Part shown: positions 45,956-58,389 of the stretch, in pieces | Layout of the letters: each line of letters opens with the position of its first letter | Numbering within the stretch: the first letter of the stretch is position 1 | From: Phoronis australis | Lineage: Eukaryota; Phoronida; Phoronidae | Length of the DNA: 64,000 nt | Reading direction: 5' to 3' | NCBI GenBank assembly: GCA_002633005.1 | Contig: NMRA01000346.1 | Coordinates: 191,165 to 255,164, forward strand | Translations under genes and position numbers: made by a program | The notes under the pieces: model-generated | Database searches by the model: none | The model's input: the letters and a program-made list of their open reading frames with translations, nothing else | What the model was told of the DNA's origin: nothing

Positions 45956-46134
45956 ATACAATTTTGATTGTTCTGGGCAACTGTGGTGGTTTTTGTACAG
46001 TGTCCATGAATCGCAAGAATTGTAATGAGAGCTGGGTCCAGTGTTTTAATGTGTGGAGCCAATGCTGGGTTTCAAAGAGGACAGTGTCTGCACGTCCACT
46101 TAAGTCAGTTGTTTACCTGGCGTGTGCTGCGTAG

Positions 46135-46262
46135 AAGCGAGAATCTCGCAAAAACGAAAGAACTCATGACTTTGCGATATATCGTCATGTATTACAAGCG
46201 AAGCACGTGATCACACTGGATTCCTTAATTAGCGAGATTCTTGCGTCTGGGGAACACTGTCC
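46135..46262 (+). repeat. cacgtgatcacact-core dispersed repeat, copy
   Basis: Carries gcgagaatctcgc, gatatatcgtcatgtattac, aagcgaagcacgtgatcaca and gagattcttgcgtctggg in the same order as 24722-24850. Confidence 0.75.
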
Positions 46263-47864
46263 AGTTCTCGTTCCTTACGTCAACACAAATTCACGATTAT
46301 GCATTAGGGAAATGACAACGAAATTGAAACGAAAGATAATAATTTCAGTTGGGTTTATTGCTACAATCTACTTAGCTGAGGACCTTAATTCCTCTTCATT
46401 ATTAACCGATCTACTGACAGAGCAATGACCTGACTTAGATAACAGGCAGAAAAAATAACTCGACGGGACACTGGATATGACTTCATGGGTAGACAGGCTG
46501 TCACGGATTGCACCTAGGGTTCTTAACCCAGCCTCGCTACCAGGTTTTCTGGCTCGCTCAACTCTGAAACCTGTAGCTTTAATGAAAAGGATATTGAAAA
46601 GCCTACATGTATTTGAGTAACTTAATGTGAATCTGGTTATGTACGCTATTACTCAATTCAGATAGCCGTGTTAGTCAGCTAAAACACGTTACAATGTGAA
46701 CCTGTGGTTAGACAGGGTGGACGTCCTTTTGCGTAGCCGCAAATTAAGTCGTTAAAACGTTAGTAACAGTTGCAGAAGGAGCAAACTATTCACACGTAAA
46801 ACAAGTGTTTGAGGATGAGCGAATATCACAGAGCATCATTACATTTCAAGGACTTTAAATTGATCTAGTCGTAGTCAATACCTGATTAATAGGCTAAAGC
46901 TGGATTTAGTGGCCGTTTTACAGGGGTAGTCTCCTTGTCCTAGGTCTTTTCGTAAACTGATTATGTATACATTATTCGTTTTGGTTGATCTGAAATAAAA
47001 CTTCCAACTGCAGACTTTGTTCAACAGTTGAAACGACGTAACTCTATGATTACGCCAATAACTAAACCCGGCTTATTTCAGGGGCATTTTCCCAAAAGTG
47101 GCGTCTGAAGTCGGATTGAAAATATCATTAATCAGGGTTCAGCTACAAAACATCTATACTTCCTTCGTGTAAGATATCTGAACTGCTGTTATCCAAATCA
47201 ACGTCAAGTGATTAGAAAAAATGACAATTTTCACGAAAAATAATCACACGATTACAGACTTTAGCCGTGAAGTGAGATTGATCAATCAGCTAGCATTTCT
47301 AAACTTTAAAGTTTTAGGGGTTTAAAACGGACAGTTAATAGTTATTTGATGAACTGTGAAATGGCAAAAGATTGATGATTAGTTTAAATATGTTTTTTAT
47401 GCAAACATCTGAAAGCACCCTAGTACCGCTTGTCATACCTTCGAGTGCAGTTACATGAAATTATATGACATACATGTACAATGCATCTGGGCGAGAGGAA
47501 AGGCGTGCCAAGACCCGTCCCAGTTCCCTTCCGCAACACTGCTGCAACGATCATAGCTCTCAATATTACCCCCACAACCACCGAACGCTTAAATTAAACC
47601 TCGCAACTAATAAAGAATGAGAACCAGGATCTTCTCTACGGAATCAGACTAGACTAAAACTTTAACTAGTCACGTTTCATGATTCGACTACAACTGAGAA
47701 AATCGAAGAGCGACAGGCAATCGGTGAATTTTTACTCAAGTTTCGTGTACAGAATTTACACCCGTGCTCAGGGTTGGTATGGATAAAAAGTAACGAACGC
47801 TGAGTAACAACAACGACGACCTAACATTGTCACGCTTCACATTCATATAGATCAGCTAAGTACA

Positions 47865-48509
47865 CCTGATGTTCTGCATCAACGGGATTGATCCAGCGGA
47901 TTAGTTTTAGGGATGAGTGCAACCCACTATTTACTAACACAGAAAACAAAAAATCGCGACTTCATAAAACCGTCACCATTTGGAATAATGATCCTGTGAA
48001 GAACTGACAACTAAAACTGTCATTTAAAAATGCATGCCTCACTTACCGGAAGTTCACAGCTAAATCGCTCACAAAAGTGCGGATTTTCCACGAAGTCCAA
48101 ATTTATGCTTGATACACCCGCGTGTATGACCTAAACCGGTTTTCGAAACGAGTCGATGAACACGGTATTTGTCAACTTTTCAAGTGCCCACAATGATTCG
48201 TAATGCGTGTGAACGAGCAAACGTTCTCAAGAATGAACAAACAAAACAGCAATGGACACGTTGCTCAGTTCTCGTCATTACTACACTAATTCAGTTTGCT
48301 TTTGTTCGATGGCTTCCCTGTTCAGGAGACAGGAATCTACTTTGAACGATTAATGAGAAAATGCCACCTTCTAGGGTAAAGACTGTAGTCAAATCATGTC
48401 AACACTCACGAGAAAAGTTTTGTTTGAGTATTAAGACCAACTGTTCGTGGTTTCAAGGGATGAGACCTGACATATACTTGAGTAATAAATTCGATTTCCA
48501 ATATTACAC
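47865..48509 (+). repeat. 645-bp direct duplication, first copy
   Basis: Matches 48643-49287 over its full length with about 2% substitutions and no net length change. It ends one base before a single N (48510). Probably the two haplotypes of one locus placed in series by the assembler. Confidence 0.92.
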
Positions 48510-48510
48510 N

Positions 48511-48642
48511 CTAGCCGACCGTTGTTGGTCGGCTGCTGGTCGGCTAGACGACCGGTCGACGGCCGGTCGTCGACCAATTTCCGACCGGTCGGCCAAAAAT
48601 TCGTGATGTGTGCTGTAGGTCCTAGCGTCTACTGAACGCACG
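48511..48642. other. Junction between the duplicated copies: palindromic GC-rich block
   Basis: 48511-48595 is packed with gaccggtc/ggtcggct-type palindromes unlike surrounding A+T-rich DNA. 48616-48645 (taggtcctagcgtctactga...) also occurs at 26492-26521. The block may be a MITE present in one haplotype, or a mis-join. Confidence 0.6.
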
Positions 48643-49287
48643 CCTGATGTCCTGCATCAACCGGATTGATCCAGCGGATTAGTTTTAGGGATGAGTGCAA
48701 CCCACTATTTACTAACACAGAAAACAAAGAATCGCGACTTCATAAAAACGTCACCATTTGAAATAATTATCCTGTGAAGAACTGACAACTAAAACTGTCA
48801 TTTAAAAATGCATGCCTCACTTACCGGAAGTTCACAGCTAAATCGCTCACAAAAGTGCGGCTTTTCCACGAAGTCCATATTTATGCTTGATACACCCGCG
48901 TGTATCACCTAAACCGGTTTTCGAAACGAGTCGATGAACACGGTATTTGTCCACTTTTCAAGTGCCCACAATGATTCGTAATGCGTGTGAACGAGCAAAC
49001 GTTCTCAAGAATGAACAAACAAAACAGCAATGGACACGTTGCTCAGTTCTCGTCATTACTACACTAATTCAGTTTGCTTTTGTTCGATGGCCTCCCTGTT
49101 CATGAGACAGGAATCTACTTTGAACGATTAATGAGAAAATGCCACCTTCTAGGGTAAAGACTGTAGTCAAATCATGTCAACACTCACGAGAAAAGTTTTG
49201 TTTGAGTATTAAGACCAACTGTTCGTGGTTTCAAGGGATGAGACCTGACATATACTTGAGTAATAAATTCGATTTCCAATATTACAC
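48643..49287 (+). repeat. 645-bp direct duplication, second copy
   Basis: Same length as the first copy. The short frame starting at 49139 is identical for 49 residues to the one at 48361, then diverges because each copy is followed by different DNA. Confidence 0.92.
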
Positions 49288-50489
49288 AGCTGAATTTACT
49301 GGTAACGAGATTCTCGTTTTACAGCTAGAATGATTCCCATCGAATCTACTTGAAATAAATGTACCGATGACGCTTCTTATTCGTATAAATCTACCACACA
49401 TTATGAAAACCGTTTTGTTTTTTGACCCATGCGATGTACCTAAAGTCTTCCGGAAACAAACTGCCAATTCGCCAGGGTAACTACTAGTAGCCAGCGACAA
49501 ACAATTTTCGGCATAGACTGGCGACAATATAGAATATCAAATCTTGATGCCGCAGTTGTGGGGAAAAGGAAACAGGAAATCTCAATGACATTTGCAGTAA
49601 TTGATGATTTTGCAGTGACATTTGCAGAGATTTAAAGATTCTTTTTCATCAGTATGGAGCGTATGGGAACTCATCAAATGAAATATTTAATACCTAAATA
49701 GCTGTAAATTTATCAATTTTTAAGAGTTAGATATCAATCAACTGCGGCGGTCATTTTCTTGGGGAACAAATTAAATTTAAAAAAAGCGTTTATTTAATTC
49801 AGCTCAAAATGACAAAATCTATGTTGCTTTCGAAGAAAATTATAAGGAATCAGTTTTGGCTAAATGCAGCACAAGCTGTTTGCATTGAAATTCATTTTAT
49901 GACGTTTCTAACTTAATGAATCGAAAAGAATGTATCTAATTAAAAACACTCGTTAACATAACTACGGGTAAAAGCACTTCCTGTCTCTTTCTCAATTTGG
50001 ATAAATTACTCTGACGTCATTAGGTTAACTTTGTCTAAAACAACCACGAATGCCACAACTTTTCAGGAGTGGAAAGCAATTCATACCGCGTGCGCCACAT
50101 ATGGCAATACTTCGCGAATGTACTGACGGCCATGAAGTAATAATCCACGTCTACAGACTCTTGTGCATATCACGTGCTATGACGCATCGTATTTCACTCC
50201 AAGAAAACGTATAAAATACGAGATTAGACGAGATCTGTGGGCATTTCTGACTGGTCCGGGACGCAAAACAAAATAGTACTAGTCACTCGATTCGGTATTT
50301 TTAATTAAAAAAATACTAGCGCTAAATCGTATGCATGTCAGTAGAGCTTGTGCACAAAAAGTAAAAAATGTTAAATTTCTGTTTACGGACAAGTTTGTAC
50401 TTGAACGGAATACTTTAAACCTTGCAATAGTGAGTGTTGACAGTTCTTACATGCGCAAAACGAACATTGTTCTTTACCTACACAGAGGA

Positions 50490-50720
50490 GGCAGTGTGGC
50501 CTAGTGTGATAGGTGCGCGCCTTCATTACTCGAGGTCATGGGTTCGAGTCCCACTGGGCCACACTGCTAGACCCTTGAGTCAGGTTCTACCTCCTCAGCT
50601 CGGTTTTAACTACATATCAATAAAACACAAAATTAGGTCTAGGTGATCAGTGCAATGGGCCCACATGCGCGGGCTGCATAAGTCTGGCACATCGTGTACC
50701 TGACCACCTGTAATTATTTT
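50490..50720 (+). mobile_element. SINE with tRNA-like head and shared tail
   Basis: The head has box A-like tggcctagtgtgatagg and box B ggttcgagtccc; the tail (50640-50715: tcagtgcaatgggcccacat ... gaccacctgt, then a T run) matches the fragment at 12288-12376. A pol III-type retroposon is the natural reading. Confidence 0.7.
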
Positions 50721-51660
50721 TTACATGCATGTAAGTTATTGATAAACATATAAAGTCACGATTAGCATCTGCCTAAGAGACCAGGGGGCCGGGCCTCACC
50801 TCTTTACGGGCGGGACCGAAAAACAACCAAAACCTCCACAGGCTTTCCCTTTTAGGGACGATGTCAATATCATCCCTCGAAAATACTGGAGTCCCCACTC
50901 CCACCTCTTGCAACATTTCACGCTGGGCTCGCACCAGTTTATGACTTAACTTACGTATTAAATGTGCACGTCACTAGACAGACGATCCAACAACTGAAAG
51001 CGTTGGCCTGAGGAACCACGGACTCAGATCTCAGGCGGAAACATCCACTAACATTTGTAGCTGAATACAAAAGCAACATAAATGTATTTTCCACCGACTA
51101 AAGCATGTTTTCCAGCGCGGTTCCCGCAAAACTAACCGCTTTGTAAATGATCAAATATTGATGTTCATTGATTCGTGCACTTCAGTAATGTTTACCGTAC
51201 AAATAACTCCGCTGAAAAGAAGAATAAGATTTCCGCTTTACAAAGTCGGACAGGAACCGATGCGAAATAAAAAGGAAATTGTTCCAACAGCCACCGACGG
51301 CATACAAGTACTCCTCACAATAATGAAAGTTTCAATTTTTGTTCTTTTCTATTTTGCTACAATTAACTGGAGCAAAATCAACTGTTACACAAGAGAAAAG
51401 CGACTTGGAAAAATACAGTCAATTGGCGGCCAGGACTTCCGGTGTATATTTAAACGAGTCTTTCCTTTGCTATCACTGAACATGTAAATCAGAGTCACTA
51501 AGCGTGTGTGAGGTCAGGCAAATAGGTAAACGTGCACCACTAGTATTACAATGGAGAAACTAAAATAAACAAATCCACATTCACTGAAATAGCAAACCAT
51601 TACCTTTTTGAACAATAATTTACATCTTACATCCATTGTCATGATTTTCACACCTTTAAG

Positions 51661-51687
51661 GGGTGGGGGTGGGGGTGGTTGTGGGGG
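51661..51687 (+). other. Potential G-quadruplex
   Basis: gggtgggggtgggggtggtt followed by gtggggg provides four G-runs with one- to four-base loops on the + strand. Confidence 0.7.
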
Positions 51688-54600
51688 TTGACGTTGTAAT
51701 TTTAACTGTTTTAACCCTCACAATCTTTTTCACACTCATATGTTGCACGAAAAACGTGGCTAAGAGTCAACAGATTTACAGGTTCGCAAGCATATGGACA
51801 GTTTGAAGGAACAATGGATTATTAAATGTTTTGTGTTATTTCTGGATTCAGTTTGGTTCCGTATTGTGCCTGCTGTCTCCGTTACGCGGAGATTGGTCTG
51901 AGCTGCCAACTGCAAACCAAATACAAAAATCCACACGTACAATAATGCTAGGCTTGACAACGGCGTTAATAGTTTTCTTTTGATCACAGACCTTAGTTTT
52001 ACTCGGCTACTGTCCTTGTGTCAAAATCTGAATATAATGGGTATTATTCGAAACAAAATAATGCGTGATTGCAACTCAATTTTTATGCCTCCGTCAGCAA
52101 GAGTTAGGACATCACAGTGGCGGCGTCAGTCAATATCTTTTGTTCCAACACGCGGTGCTAAGCCCTAAAATTACCTCTCCCGAAGTCGCCATTTTCCTTC
52201 ATGAGCTTACCCCTGATCCTGCGCATTTTTGGCATCGTCATCGTCGTCATCACCGTCACCATCATCGCCATCACCTTGGTCGGAGTGGTCCTCGTGGTCA
52301 GACCCCTCTTCATTTACTCTGTCCTTGCATCGATCATAGTTACCATCATCTTTGCCATCGTCCTCGTCATCATACGCACTCCGGCGTCATCTTCGCTATC
52401 GCCGTCGTTATTTGTAGACTAATTCTTCTTCCTCCTCAATATGACCATAGTCATATCAATTTTTATCACTGCTTTGATCATCGCCGTTTGTTACTTACCC
52501 TTCAGTGTAATCTTTCGCACCACGATATTGCTGCGCGTGCGGTCGCCATAATCCTTTTGTCAACAGCAATTCACACATTAGCTCAATCATCCTGTTTCAT
52601 TTTTAGTGTCACGTGGGCAACCAGAAAAAAATATGTCCTTGGGCGTATAACAGAAGTTTACGATGTGGGAATGTATATTTGGAAAAACCGCATTGATTTG
52701 TTTCTTTCGCCAATAAACTGCCAACAAGTTGTTTTAAAAAATCCCAGAAGCCATTTAATTTTTCATATTTCAGCATATTTCATAGCTTCTGATTTCTAGG
52801 ACTTATCTGACATAGCTCACATTCAAAAGGAGAAGTGAGGGCGCAAGTGAATAGACGTAAATACTATCAAGAAGTGACAGACATCATACCCAAGTTATGG
52901 AATCAATAGAAATACCACAAAAATCGAATTGTCAACTACTACAGCAAAACATTTGCCAAGCGTACTACATTTGTAGTACAACAAACCGATAATCGAATTT
53001 CTGCCATTCATCCAATTACCCCAAACCGACTATCCCTGTTGAAAAAGCCATGTATACGTTGAGCATGTACATGCATGTAAGCAAACAAACGTGGATACAC
53101 GGAGACAACTGACTTGGATGGTGTAGTGACCAATGCGTAAGGTGACCGTAACACCTGTACACGTGCATGTGTGGTGGAAGGACCCCAGTTTTGACACACT
53201 AAGGTGGATTTTATCATCGTTACCACCGCGTCGTCGAACTAGAAGTTTTCTCGTTATCGTCGTCATCATCATCATCACCATTGTGATGTTTAGTGATAAC
53301 TTGTCATTGCATTAGGCGACGCAAATTGGACCGAAAATAAAAATAGACATGGTGTCACACTGGGTCCAAAACGTCAAAATGACGTCATGGTGATGATGAC
53401 GATTCAATCGTTCCATGTAATAACAAGTATTATATTTCTCTTACTGCAATTTTTCAAGACATATGACCATTTAATAACCATTTCAGTTAATGACTTGTCG
53501 ATTTATCGGGAAATTCGAAACTTGACTTGCAAGGGAAAGGGTATCAGAATTTGCAACCCATCACGTTACCGCAAAGCCAAGGCACGAGCGCTACACGCAG
53601 AGTTGAAAAAGGTGTATGTAAACAAGTTGTGCACAAGGATACTCAATGTCTGAGACGTATTACATGAGCGTAATAATACTCGACAAAAGGGGAATTTTCA
53701 AACATTAGTTTATCGATATACCCGAAACAATCAAACTTAAAAAGTACATGTATTGTAGCTAAATAAACAACAGTTCTGCTCAATGACAAAATACGGTCAA
53801 ATACACAACTATGTAAAAATACAGGCCGTTTTGACAGAGCAAAAGACAAATATTTCTATATTTTTGTTGTCATTAGTGTTGACCTTTTGACCTATGACGT
53901 CAACCACGTAGTTACAAAACTCGACATGAAGAAATTGGAGGTTTCTACTACACGGCAAGTACTATTCATATCACAAAAAATGAGGTATAAATGAGTTGCT
54001 CACAACACGATTAGTATTGCCAGAACCATTCAATAACTTGTGTACATATACTAGTCTGCCACATGCACATTTTTATTCAATCCACTGGACTTCTTAACCA
54101 TCAACCACTGCTATAGCAAAACGAATCATTCGAACGGTGAGTTGTAGTCTGTTGTCAGCACTTTCGGTTAGTTCCGATTTCTTGCCCATTGCACAAATAC
54201 ATTAACAAGTTGGGAAGTGGGAGATTACGAGGTCGGATTGATTATTTAGGATTGTGCACATCGGTAGTTAATACAGCGACTTAACCCTTCAGTTGCGTAT
54301 GTAAACTTGATTCAGATTTCGGCAGAAGCAGCTGAAAACGTTAATAGTGCGGTAGTTGAAGTAATGCAATGGGAAATGGGCAGAGCCAAAATTGCTTTTC
54401 ATAATATCAATTTTTGCGTAAATTGACAACCGTTGATTTGACAGGGTTACTAGATTTTGAATATATAATAAATAATAAAATATGGGCATTGTGACTGATT
54501 TGGGTCACCTAGCATATACACAACACAGCGACTACCAACGTGTACAACGTCCGGAGTTTCAGTCTGAAAAGTCAACGTGTAGAACCACATCACTTCGTAC

Positions 54601-57596
54601 TACCATGACTCTAGCGAATGAGGCTAGAAAGGCGACAGGCTACATGCATTCGCACAACGAATTAACACGTCATTGGGATTACCTGTACGCATACCTAGAC
54701 GCAAACAAGTTATACCGGTGCGCGTTAAGAAGTGCAAAATTTGGCATTCCGTATGTACACTTTTTCTGACTGAAGGTACAACATAATTAACGCATGCTAT
54801 GGTATTAGCTTGATAATAATATGTGGCCCCCACTGAGAGCAAACATGATTAACTACAAAAGTGCAAGTGCTCGATTGCAAGAAAAGTTAACAGAATATCA
54901 ATAGAGATTACAAGGGATTGCGTACATGTAAGACGCTCGCTATACTCCCGTGACATTTGCATCTTACGTAACGATAACGTTTGAAGCAGCCAGCTCGACA
55001 TACATGTATGTTACGTACATTGTACCATGCGTATTTTACTACAGTCCGGAGACACAAGAATCTCGCTAAGGAAGGGGTTATCTCGTGAAGCCGTGCGTGA
55101 CGATTTTGAGAGGTTTTTGCATCTACAAAACGCACACCAGGTACAAATTTCTTCCAGTTGCTACGGAAACTGGGAATCCACCAGACGTTGTAGAGAAAAC
55201 GATTTGCCCAAAACTCCCAGCATTTAGGCGTGAACTCCGTAGACTTCAAGCGAAGCAATGATCACTACCTTCCATCCCTAAATTCTTGTGTATGGAGCTC
55301 AACCCAAGGGACATTCATCTCACACGCGTCCCATGCATATGAACAGTGTCAATTTAATCAGATTTAAAGAAAAACACCTAATTACATCAGAAATCACTTT
55401 GCACACTTACGTTTTGGTTTCCACAGTGTATTCGGATTACAGAGAGGCGGTGTCGCACTGAATTTATACCGAACCAAAACAGACCGGATGAGAGGAGAGA
55501 TTTCCATGCGTGCTAACACACTGTAACTAACTAGCACCTGACTGCCAGCGTGATAATATTATGTTTGTGAACCACAAAATATCCGCCGTATAGTGTACAA
55601 ATAAACATCATCTTTTAAAACAAACTTCGGTAAACAATGCTTCCGGTAAATAGCAGGGAAGTAGTGGGATCGTCTTAATCCTCAAATTAAACTTTGTAAC
55701 ATGTTAAACCGGTTTAAAGCCACGCACAGGTTTGTTTTATGGTTTAGCAGTTGTTATTTATTTTTCATGTTAATCATTTTCATGAATAAATGTATAAACC
55801 TGGACCGTGTTGAAAATCAAACGTGCTGTTATCACCCCCACGGGCTCGTGGTTTTTAATTCAGTATCAATATAACATTTACTACTGATCTCAACCTAAAA
55901 TGAAAGATTACATGGCGCCCAATTTGGCAACCAACGGCTCGCTTAAGGCTATCTCATATTCCTGGTGGTGACTTTAGCCCGACTGGTCTTGCACGGCAAA
56001 CGCGCCTTAATATTTGCCAAATTCAACCTCACTTTCCAAGATTTTCCGCCACTTTTTACATTCTTATGCAACACATGTATTAACAATACGAAAGCTTGTC
56101 CATGCAATTAGGTTACGAAATATTAATTCTAATCTATTTTGCTGAAAATCTCAGTTTATTAATAATTACAGCGCCCTCAATGAGAAGCGAGGTAAATGTT
56201 TGACCTAGTATGGAGTTACCCGTTTCGATTCAATCGGGTAATCTGCATATATGGGAAGCAAATAATTCAATAAGAAAAATGAAATGGTTACAAAACTGCT
56301 GAAACTTGAAACACCGAAGGAAACTGTAACGGCTCGCGTTCATAGCAAGAAATGCTAGAGGTATGAGATTACGGTGACATTTACATGGCTATCATCCCAT
56401 AAGGGCGTGTCCCATAAAGGCGAGGCCGCATTGCGTGAAAATGAAAATAAACATAAACAGTAGCAGAACTCGTCATTTCTTCAAAATTTCAGACGGATTA
56501 TTTTCTCAGCAGGATACATGCAGCGATTGTCCTTTCGTTTTCCTTCTCGATTTCAGTGAGCTTTGACTGACAGCCTTCTCAAGAATCAACGATTTGTATT
56601 TAAATTAAAAAATAAACACACAGAACAGATCTTGTAATTTTATTATTTTGATCAAAGCTTACAGTGTCAAGAAGTGTATCTTACCCAGATATGCCCTTCA
56701 AATACACGTAAGTTCTTGGCCTTAACACGATTGTGTCCCTTTCAAGATTGTTTTTCATTTTTTCTATAGGTCAGATAGTTAACCTGTCCATTGACAATGA
56801 CAATAGCGATATAAGTTCCCAAGATCGGAGATCGATACATGACATATTGTGAGTTATTTGCACTTTATTTCGCTTTAGGTATCAGAACCTGCCAGATGGC
56901 GCGAAGCTCAATTTCCATGTGTAAGTATCGACAATGACTTGAAAATTTATCGATGAATCTGTAGCGATGCGTTCGTGTTACATACAGGCCTCAAGTGGTA
57001 TCTGATACATCTGACGTTATCTTTTATTTAACACGGAAATAGTGAACCCATGGACAACATTCATATGCCACCTGATCAAGAGGCACGGTTCGGACCACTG
57101 CTCCACCGCTAAACAATCACACGACCGGTGAATGTCCGTCACATGCCTATAAATCCTCGGATTAATGTCACTTGAGTGAAACAACCCGCCTCAACAGAAA
57201 CACACTTGCCAATTTTCACGACGATTCTTCAAGCGGTTTGGCTGATGGGGTGGCAGACACGAAACACGGATATTAAAATGACCACCAGGGGCGCAGAATC
57301 AGTTTGAAATAGGTGAGGTGCCGTCGTATCCTTCGTGTGTATTTTCCGATGATCTTGAAGTTCCATTAAGTAAATTAATCATTGGATATACGTAAAACTC
57401 TCATCAATACAATCACATGTACCAATTTTTTTGAAAATCCATTGCAAAATCATAGTAAATGTTGCGGCAGAGGCAAATAAAAACAAAGTTGCCGCTAGAA
57501 GACGCCACTGTCGTCGGACCAGTAGGAAAATCAGTGGCAGATGTGCTTAACCATCAGGATTACCTCGGGTGTTTTAGTAGCGTCCAATATCCTGTT

Positions 57597-57718
57597 AAGG
57601 GTGAACGTTATCTGCAAATAAGAGACTTCAGTCATATGTAGTCATGTGACAATAAAAACTGGAGAATGATTGGCCGCATGACTGAAGTTCGAGCCTGCGC
57701 AGATAACGTTCACCCCGA
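57597..57718. repeat. Small foldback, about 120 bp
   Basis: agggtgaacgttatctgc at the left and gcagataacgttcacccc at the right are inverted copies, and cttcagtcat / atgactgaag lies inside them. A MITE-like palindrome. Confidence 0.85.
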
Positions 57719-58389
57719 GGGTAAATTCTGGGCCATGAAAACATCGGAATGTTCCGAACGGTGCTATCATGGATAGAAATACATTTGTCATATTTGTAAT
57801 GAAATTCCGAGTGTTCTGGCGGATCGACAGACAGACGCCAACAACTCGAAAATAATTTTAAAATGGCCACTACAGAACTTTTAATTTTCACGAAGATCGA
57901 GCAGGGAGTTTACACTGTAAGAGTTGCAGTTGTAGACTCCGGACAAACGCCGGACGCCCAGATCGTGGACAGAGATAGAGGCAATGCGTATCCACATCTG
58001 TTTATGTGGGCATATATAAAGGCCTCCATGGACATCACCATCACTAATCACGAACTCTTGGCGCATGTTAGATGAATTGAATTTTTAACGCCTCAAAATG
58101 CATGTAATCAGAAGGAGGCAACGTTTTTCATCATCATGAATACCAGGGGGATATATTTTAATGTCAAAGGGGAAAGCAAAAGTTTTGTTCATTTTTGATG
58201 GCATAGTTTGGTCATCTTACATAAAATTTCAAGTTAATTATATCAGTCTAAAAAGAGTGCAGATGGCCTCATGCCTTTGCTGTACATCAGACGTGTTTAG
58301 GCAGCAAGGCCAGGCCCATTTCACTAATCACGTGATTATGACTCATGGGGACCCGACGCTTTTGGTTTCTTCATGGGTAAAATCTCCCA

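Larger units (their letters stand above)
42857..47864. other. Gene-poor region
   Basis: No supported gene. It holds a family A repeat, ATC/GTC-rich low-complexity sequence (44245-44600), a tRNA-like sequence (45003-45077), a long TG/TGTA microsatellite and a cacgtg-core repeat (46135-46262). Confidence 0.55.
49288..58389. other. Gene-poor region
   Basis: No supported gene. Repeats noted separately: a SINE at 50490-50720, a G-run block at 51661-51687, ATC/GTC low complexity at 52200-52440 and a small foldback at 57597-57718. The longest open frame, 244 residues from 52065, runs through the low-complexity DNA. Confidence 0.55.

Noticed and set aside
45583-46134. Several Thr/His- or Cys/Val-rich frames up to 159 residues
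   Set aside because: Direct translation of the TG/TGTA microsatellite.
52065-52799. 244-residue + strand open frame, His/Arg-rich
   Set aside because: The first half is produced by irregular atc/gtc/cac low-complexity DNA; the rest has no motif and the start is not ATG. No splice or family support.
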